The notes beneath the pieces were generated by a model. The model saw only the letters and a list, made by a program, of their open reading frames with translations. It did no database searches and was not told where the DNA came from. 27,462 bases of DNA from Elioraea sp964533585 (GTDB lineage Bacteria; Pseudomonadota; Alphaproteobacteria; Acetobacterales; Acetobacteraceae), in NCBI GenBank assembly GCA_964533585.1, contig CAZHMM010000037.1:1-27462 (forward strand), written 5' to 3'. Each line of letters begins with the position of its first letter. The first letter of the stretch is position 1. Shown in pieces: positions 22,465 to 27,462 of this stretch. A program made the position numbers and the translations under genes.

Positions 22465-24039
22465 GTGGCCATCGCCCACCTCACCCAGAACTGGACCGTC
22501 ACCAAACCGGCCGCGCGCGGCCGCAAGGGCATGGTCGTCTCGCAGGTGCGAGCGGCGGCCGAGGCCGGCGTGCTGATGCTCGACGCCGGCGGCAGCGCGG
22601 CGGATGCCGCCGTCGCGACCGCCTTCGCGCTCGCCGCGGTCGAGCCGTGGAACTCGGGGCTCGGCGGTATCGGCTTCACGGTCGTGCACCCCGCCGGCGA
22701 GCGGTCGGCACAGGTGGTGGATTTCGGGCCCGTGGCGCCCGGGAAACTCGATCCCAAGCTGTTCCCCCTGGTGCCTGGCCAGTCGGACCATCTCTTCGCC
22801 TGGCCGAACGTGCAGGACGACCGCAACGTGCACGGCCCGCTGTCGGTGGTGATTCCCTCGTCGGTCGCGGGCTATGCCGAGCTGCACCGGCGGTGGGGCC
22901 GGCTGCCGCTGAAGGAGGTGCTGGCGCCGGCGATCGTGCTCGCCAAGGCGGGCCTCCCCGCGGACTGGGTGACGGCGCTGAAGCTCGCCTCGGCCGCGCC
23001 GGATCTGCGCCGCTATGCCGAGAGCGCGCGCATCTATCTGCCGGACGGGCTGCCGCCGGCGCCGCCCTATGTCGGCCCGGCGAAGCGGATCGTGCTCGGC
23101 AACCTGCCGAAGACGCTGGAGCGGCTGGCCGAGGCCGGGCTCGAGGATTTCTACCGCGGCGAGATCGCGGCCGCGATCGCCGCCGACATGGCCGAGCTCG
23201 GGGGTGTGCTGGATGCCGCCGATCTCGCCGGCTGTGCGGCGCGGCTGACGGAGGCGAGCCAGCACCCGTGGCGGGGGCGCACCATCCAGGGCGCGGGCGG
23301 GCTGACCGCGGCGCCGACCATGCAGCGCGTGCTCGAGGCGCTGTCCGGCGAGCGGTTCGGCGCCAAGCCCGACGTCGCCTTCTTCACCGCCTTCGCCGCG
23401 GCGATGCAGCGCGCCTATGCCGAGCGGCTCGCCGGGCTCGGCGACACGACCGAGGCGAACCCGCGCGCGGCCGAGGCGTGCACCACGCATCTGACGGCGG
23501 CCGATGGCGACGGGATGATGGTGTCGATGACGACGACGCTGCTCTCCTCGATGGGCAGCCGCATGGTGCTGCCGCGCACGGGCGTGCTGATGAACAACGG
23601 CGTGTTCTGGTTCGACCCGCGGCCCGGCCAGGCGAACAGCATCGGCCCGCGCAAGCGGCCGCTCTGCAACATGAGCCCGATCGTGGTCGCGAAGGATGGC
23701 GTGCCGGAGATCGCTGCCGGCGCCTCGGGCGGCCGACGCATCCTCGCCGCCGTGCTGCAGACGCTGCTGTTCGTGCTCGAGTTCGGCATGGACCCGGTCG
23801 AGGCTGCGCACCATCCACGCATCGACGTCAGCGGCGAGACCGGCTGCTCGGCCGATCCGCGGCTCGCGCCCGCGATCCTCGCCACCCTTCGTGAGCGCTT
23901 CGGCGCCCAGCAGGTCGAGCACACGGTGATGCCGGTGAACTACGCCTGCCCGAACATGATCCTGATCGGGCAGGAGGGCGGGCGCACGGGCATCAGCGAC
24001 GTGATCAGCCCCTGGAGCGGCGCGGTCGCTCAGGCCTGA
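22465..24039 (+). CDS. ggt: Gamma-glutamyltransferase-family Ntn hydrolase
   Basis: 524 residues from GTG, without a signal peptide, so likely cytoplasmic, unlike E. coli Ggt. The precursor should self-cleave before a threonine that becomes the nucleophile; T340 in CTTHLTAADGDG lines up with that residue. The early DAGGSAADAAVA (40-51) and GLGGIGF (65-71) segments and the late NMSPIVV stretch are typical. Members hydrolyse or transfer gamma-glutamyl groups from glutathione or gamma-glutamyl amides, and several close homologues act on other amides, so the substrate is open. It is divergent from korC and followed convergently by a CE4-family gene, with a hairpin between. Confidence 0.85.
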   Translation: MAIAHLTQNWTVTKPAARGRKGMVVSQVRAAAEAGVLMLDAGGSAADAAVATAFALAAVEPWNSGLGGIGFTVVHPAGERSAQVVDFGPVAPGKLDPKLFPLVPGQSDHLFAWPNVQDDRNVHGPLSVVIPSSVAGYAELHRRWGRLPLKEVLAPAIVLAKAGLPADWVTALKLASAAPDLRRYAESARIYLPDGLPPAPPYVGPAKRIVLGNLPKTLERLAEAGLEDFYRGEIAAAIAADMAELGGVLDAADLAGCAARLTEASQHPWRGRTIQGAGGLTAAPTMQRVLEALSGERFGAKPDVAFFTAFAAAMQRAYAERLAGLGDTTEANPRAAEACTTHLTAADGDGMMVSMTTTLLSSMGSRMVLPRTGVLMNNGVFWFDPRPGQANSIGPRKRPLCNMSPIVVAKDGVPEIAAGASGGRRILAAVLQTLLFVLEFGMDPVEAAHHPRIDVSGETGCSADPRLAPAILATLRERFGAQQVEHTVMPVNYACPNMILIGQEGGRTGISDVISPWSGAVAQA

Positions 24040-24053
24040 GCAACACCAGGAGC

Positions 24054-24071
24054 GGGGGGCGTCAGCCCCCC
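24054..24071. terminator. Short strong hairpin between convergent genes
   Basis: GGGGGGC (24054-24060) pairs with GCCCCCC (24065-24071) around GTCA. The opposite-strand gene's stop (24062-24064) lies in the loop, so the stem serves both transcripts. Only a weak T pair follows on the plus strand. Confidence 0.5.
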
Positions 24072-24991
24072 TTCGGCTTCAGCCCCGCCTGCTCGGCGCA
24101 CCAGCGCGCGGTTTCCTCGTGGGTCGCGAACCACACGCCGGGCTTGGCCTTCATATGGGCGACCAGCCGGTCAAGCAGCGGCATGCGCGAGCGGTGGCCG
24201 ATCACGTGCGGGTGCATCGTCAGCAGGAACATCCCGCCTTCCTCATAGGCACCGTCGAACTCGGCGCGGAAGATTTCCTCGACCGCCGAGGGTGGCGTGT
24301 AGGGCCTGAGCGCCGAGAACCGCACCATGTTGAAGTACACCGCATCGTCGCGGATCCATTCCGGCGGCAATTCAACGATGCCGGTGGCCTCGCCATCGGC
24401 GACCAGCTCGTAGGCATCGTCGTCGCCCATCAGGCTCGAATCGTAGAGCAGGCCCATCTCGCGGATGATCGACATGGTCGCGGTCGAGAAGTCCCACGAG
24501 GCGGTGCGCATCCCCACCGGACGCCTGCCGGCGATCTTCTCGAGCGTATCGGCGGCACGAAAGCTGAGGTCGCGCTCGGCGGAGGCGGGCAGGGTGGTGT
24601 TCGCCTCGTGGATCCAGGAATGGATGCCGATCTCGTGGCCCTCGTCGGCCACCGCGCGCACCTCATCCGGATAGAGCAGCGCCGAGACGGCCGGGTAGAA
24701 GAACGTCGCGCGCACGCCGTGCCGGTCGAGCAGGCGGCGGATGCGCGGAATCGCCTGGCGATTGCCGTAATGCCCTTGGCTGATGCGCATCGGGCTTTCG
24801 TCGGCGTCGCGCAGCGGGATCGTATCGTGATCGGCATCGAAGGAGAGGGTGACGCAGCAGCGCGCGCCGCCCGGCCAGGAGGAGGGGCGGAGCGAGCGGC
24901 CAGCGCGCGCGCGGTTGACGATGCGTCGCCAGACCTCCTCCGGCCACTCCCAGGGCTGACCATGCTGGCGCGTCGTCTCGGTCTCGGGCAT
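24062..24991 (-). CDS. CE4 polysaccharide-deacetylase-fold hydrolase, HpPgdA/cyclic-imidase-like
   Basis: 309 residues, no signal peptide. The CE4 metal site is seen as FDAD (51-54) and H124-SWI-H128 (IGIHSWIHEA), with a late TMHPHVIGHR segment supplying another histidine. The order and the GYRTASWDFS-like motif (MRTASWDFST) resemble Helicobacter pylori PgdA, which as I recall is close to cyclic imide hydrolases of the same fold. These cytoplasmic enzymes open cyclic imides or act on amide-like bonds rather than chitin. A ribosome site GAGGAAG lies six bases before the ATG. It is divergent from an amidase 98 bases away, which supports an amide-type substrate. A true polysaccharide deacetylase is less likely without a signal peptide. 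Confidence 0.8.
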   Translation of the reverse strand: MPETETTRQHGQPWEWPEEVWRRIVNRARAGRSLRPSSWPGGARCCVTLSFDADHDTIPLRDADESPMRISQGHYGNRQAIPRIRRLLDRHGVRATFFYPAVSALLYPDEVRAVADEGHEIGIHSWIHEANTTLPASAERDLSFRAADTLEKIAGRRPVGMRTASWDFSTATMSIIREMGLLYDSSLMGDDDAYELVADGEATGIVELPPEWIRDDAVYFNMVRFSALRPYTPPSAVEEIFRAEFDGAYEEGGMFLLTMHPHVIGHRSRMPLLDRLVAHMKAKPGVWFATHEETARWCAEQAGLKPKGG

Positions 24992-25089
24992 CGCTCGCTT
25001 CCTCGTGTCGGTGCGCCGCGACGATGGCCGGTTGCCCGCAGGACCGCAAGCGGCCACGCTGACGCGATCGACCCGGAGCGCGAACCTGC

Positions 25090-26481
25090 ATGACCGACCT
25101 CGCCACTCTGTCCGCTGCCGCATTGGTGCAGGGCTACGCGCGCGGCGCGTTCTCGCCGCGCGAGGTCGTGCGCGCCTGTCTCGACCGCATCTCTCGGATC
25201 GAGCCTCAGCTCAACGCGATGGCGGTGATCGACGCCGGGGGTGCCGAACGCGCCGCCGCGGCGAGCGAGCATCGCTGGTTCGCCGGACGGCCGGTCGGCC
25301 CGCTCGATGGCGTGCCGGCGACGGTGAAGGACCTGGTCGATCTCGCGGGCTTCCCCACACGGCGCGGCAGCCGCGTGACGGATCCCGCACCGGTCGCGCA
25401 CGACGCGCCATCGGTGGTCGGGCTCAAGGCGGCAGGGGCGGTGATCCTCGGCAAGACGACGACGACAGAGTTCGGCTGGAAGTCGCCGGGCGACTGTCCG
25501 CTGCATGGCGTGACGCGCAATCCGTGGAACACCGCGATGACGCCAGGCGGATCGTCCTCCGGGGCGGCGGCGGCATGCGCGGGCGGGTACGGCCCGTTGC
25601 ATATCGGCACTGATGCCGGCGGCTCGATCCGCATCCCGGCGGCCTGGTGCGGCATCGTCGGCGTGAAGCCGAGTTTCGGTCGCGTGCCGCAATGGCCGCT
25701 CGGCGCCTTCGCCTCCGTCGCGGTGGCGGGGCCGATGGCCCGCAGCGTTGCGGATGCGACGCTGATGCTCGGCGCAATGGCGCGGTTCGACTGGCGCGAC
25801 CCGTTCGCGTTGCCCGACCCCGAGCCCGGCTGGCCCGGCCCCGTGCGGCCCGATGTCGCCGGGCTGCGGATCGCGATCGTGCGCCGGCTCGGCTTCGCGG
25901 CCCCCGCCGACGAGGCGGCCTGGGCGGCGGTGGACCGTGCCGCGACCGCGCTCGACGAACGCGGCGCGATCATCGAGGAGGCCGATCCAAACCTGCCCGA
26001 CACGCGCGCGGTGTTCGTGCAGGTCTGGTCGCACGCGCTCGCGCGGCTGGTGGTCTCGATGCCCGAGGAGAAGCGCGCGCTGCTCGATCCGGGTCTGGTC
26101 GCGCTTGCCGAGCGCGCCGCACCGATGACGGCGGGGGAGTATCTGGCGGTGCAGGCGGCGACCATCGAGACGGCGCATGGCATGGCGGCGTTCCATCGCC
26201 AGTTCGACGCGCTGCTCTGCCCGGCGGTTCCGGCGGCGGCGGGACCGGTCGAGACGCCGGTCGTGACACCGGAGGAGGATCTCTGGCGACACTGGGCGCC
26301 GTGGACCTTCGCGTTCAACCTCTCGCGCCAACCGGCGGTGACGGTGCCGACGGGGCTCGGCGCCGATGGCCTGCCGCGCGCGGTGCAGGTGGTGGCTCCG
26401 CTCTACCGCGATGCGCTCGCGTTGCGCGTGGCGGCGGCGATCGAGGCGACCTTGGAGGCGCCGACACTCGCACCGCTGTAA
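25090..26481 (+). CDS. Amidase-signature family hydrolase
   Basis: 463 residues. The Ser-cisSer-Lys triad is K80, S155 (in GGSSSG) and S179 (in TDAGGSIRIPA), with the 24-residue serine spacing typical of the family. The enzyme hydrolyses a carboxamide to acid and ammonia in the cytoplasm. No GatB or GatC partner is nearby and the C-terminus is short, so it is a catabolic amidase rather than the tRNA amidotransferase GatA. GGAG at 25075-25078 lies 11 bases upstream. It is divergent from the CE4 hydrolase. Together they could open a cyclic imide and then hydrolyse the resulting half-amide; that pathway is an inference. Confidence 0.9.
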   Translation: MTDLATLSAAALVQGYARGAFSPREVVRACLDRISRIEPQLNAMAVIDAGGAERAAAASEHRWFAGRPVGPLDGVPATVKDLVDLAGFPTRRGSRVTDPAPVAHDAPSVVGLKAAGAVILGKTTTTEFGWKSPGDCPLHGVTRNPWNTAMTPGGSSSGAAAACAGGYGPLHIGTDAGGSIRIPAAWCGIVGVKPSFGRVPQWPLGAFASVAVAGPMARSVADATLMLGAMARFDWRDPFALPDPEPGWPGPVRPDVAGLRIAIVRRLGFAAPADEAAWAAVDRAATALDERGAIIEEADPNLPDTRAVFVQVWSHALARLVVSMPEEKRALLDPGLVALAERAAPMTAGEYLAVQAATIETAHGMAAFHRQFDALLCPAVPAAAGPVETPVVTPEEDLWRHWAPWTFAFNLSRQPAVTVPTGLGADGLPRAVQVVAPLYRDALALRVAAAIEATLEAPTLAPL

Positions 26482-26512
26482 CCGGCGCGCACCGCGCGGC
26501 GAACCAGGCTCG

Positions 26513-27172
26513 ATGGTATCGCAGCCCATCATCGGCGTGATGGCAAAGGCGCCGCGCCCGGGCTTCGCCAAGACGCGGCTGATCCCGGCGCTCGGCGCGG
26601 CGGGCGCGGCCGCGCTGGCCGAGGCGTTCATCGCCGATACCGCGGACCTCGTGCGCCGCAGCGGGATCGACGCCGTGCTGATCGCCACACCGTCGGATGC
26701 GGTCGATGAGCTTTCCGCGCTGGCTGGGCTCACGGCGATCCCGCAGCGCGAGGGCGATCTCGGCGCGCGCATGGCGGGCGCGTTCGCGGATCTGTTCGCG
26801 CGCGGTCATGCGCCGGCGCTGCTGATCGGCACGGACAGCCCAACCTTGCCGATCGAGCATCTCTCCGCTGCGCTGTGCCTTTGCGGCGCTGATGCGCATG
26901 CGGTGGTACTCGGTCCGGCGGAGGATGGCGGCTTTTGGTGCGTGGGACTGTCGCGGCCGCAGCCAGGACTCTTCGAGGGCATTGCGTGGGGCACGCCAGT
27001 CGTTCTTGCTGAGACGCGGGCGCGTGCGGAACGGCTCGGCGTGCCGGTTGTACTCGGGCCGCGCTGGCACGACTTTGACGGGCCTGCGGACCTGCTACGG
27101 CTCCATCAGGAGTTGTCTGAAGGCGCTCTGACCCTGCCCCGAACGCGCGGCGCTCTCGGGTTCCACGACTGA
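26513..27172 (+). CDS. TIGR04282-type glycosyltransferase-like protein (DUF2064)
   Basis: 219 residues. The start MAKAPRPGFAKTRL (10-23), GTDSP (106-110) and GPAEDGGFW (134-142) are hallmarks of the TIGR04282/DUF2064 family, a GT-A fold related to nucleotide-sugar transferases and to CofC. Members are often found with family-2 glycosyltransferases or arsenosugar genes; none is seen here. The true substrate is unknown. The start at 26513 is chosen because the family N-terminus begins there; the ribosome site is weak. It follows the amidase by 31 bases and may share its transcript. Confidence 0.85.
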   Translation: MVSQPIIGVMAKAPRPGFAKTRLIPALGAAGAAALAEAFIADTADLVRRSGIDAVLIATPSDAVDELSALAGLTAIPQREGDLGARMAGAFADLFARGHAPALLIGTDSPTLPIEHLSAALCLCGADAHAVVLGPAEDGGFWCVGLSRPQPGLFEGIAWGTPVVLAETRARAERLGVPVVLGPRWHDFDGPADLLRLHQELSEGALTLPRTRGALGFHD

Positions 27173-27462
27173 CGGTTCCGACGACGGGCAAGCCGCCGGT
27201 ACCGCGCGCCGCCTGCACCGGGAAGCGATCCACGGTTCGGGCCATGCCTGCTTCGCCACTGTCGCAGGGGCGTTGTGGTATCGGAGATGCGTGCGCGTGA
27301 TCCTGGGCGCCCGCGACGGCGGTTCCCGCACGACATCGATTGTGCTTGCATGACGTTATGGTAGCGAACCAAAAAGCCGTCGGAAAACTTTACGTTTTGG
27401 ATCCGGCCTCAGGCTGCCTCAGGCGGAACGCCGCCGTTTCGCTCTCGTGGCACGCGGCTTGC
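27173..27462. other. Terminal non-coding stretch with an AT-richer patch; possible start of another gene
   Basis: The last 290 bases hold no gene I can support. From about 27330 the DNA becomes AT-richer than almost anywhere else in the window except the gcl/iclR spacer, suggesting a promoter region. An ATG at 27358 opens a plus-strand frame that stays open to the window edge (35 codons), but it has no clear ribosome site and no recognisable product. CCAAAA (27369-27374) and TTTTGG (27395-27400) form a short dyad. Confidence 0.35.

Noticed and set aside
20556..23894. A 1112-codon plus-strand open frame antisense to the kor operon and running into ggt
   Set aside because: It is a product of high GC in the third codon positions of the real genes. 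Its translation is arginine/histidine/alanine-rich with no family resemblance, and both real genes have strong motifs and ribosome sites.
24430..26772. A 780-codon minus-strand open frame antisense to the amidase
   Set aside because: Low-complexity arginine-rich translation; the amidase on the plus strand is certain from its catalytic triad.
27401..27424. Twin CCTCAGG repeats near the window end
   Set aside because: Two seven-base copies three bases apart are too short to distinguish from chance.

Overview
The window is very GC-rich and gene-dense, with short intergenic gaps and ATGA or TGATG translational couplings. The protein families point to an alphaproteobacterium. A MutL carrying its own endonuclease motif, a Gcl close to the Enterobacterial enzyme, two iron-sulfur oxidoreductase subunits plus a flavoprotein, and Pot-type ABC transport all fit Rhodospirillales, perhaps Acetobacteraceae. 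The family-level assignment is inference; no rRNA or marker gene fixes it. I see no tRNA, rRNA, insertion sequence, prophage gene or CRISPR array.

Layout, left to right. (1) 1-3733, plus strand: the 3' end of mutL, then a D-aminopeptidase-like serine hydrolase and a family-5 (peptide-type) ABC solute-binding protein, closely spaced. (2) 3771-6628: glyoxylate carboligase (gcl, minus) divergent from an AllR-like IclR regulator (plus). The spacer holds a near-perfect AllR-type palindrome over the predicted gcl -10 box and two weaker copies. (3) 6619-9605, minus: a DUF6644-like/DUF6152-like membrane and exported pair, a TetR-like regulator and a MATE exporter. (4) 9731-14111, plus: a complete Pot/Fbp-type ABC importer (binding protein, ATPase, two permeases) ending in an RraA-family gene whose catalytic arginine position is threonine. 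(5) 14252-17453: a second-type FtsH protease with HELGH instead of HEAGH, a sugar-isomerase-like TIM barrel, and a convergent SufE. (6) 17579-22247, minus: a three-gene operon for a 2-oxoacid oxidoreductase. It consists of a GltD-like flavoprotein with ferredoxin clusters, a fused gamma-alpha subunit and a beta subunit. (7) 22465-27172: gamma-glutamyltransferase, a CE4 deacetylase/cyclic-imidase-like protein divergent from an amidase, and a TIGR04282-type glycosyltransferase. The last 290 bases hold an AT-richer stretch and perhaps the start of another gene.

How the genes may work together. Much of the window deals with uptake and breakdown of small C-N and C2/C5 compounds: D-aminopeptidase with a peptide-binding protein, Gcl for glyoxylate, the Pot-type importer with an RraA-like enzyme, and a cluster of three C-N hydrolases. 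The most notable assembly is the oxidoreductase operon, which has the composition and subunit sizes expected of an NADP-linked 2-oxoglutarate oxidoreductase (KorABC type). The most convincing regulatory finding is the gcl/iclR operator cluster. The most puzzling DNA structure is the nested set of overlapping hairpins at 17493-17570.
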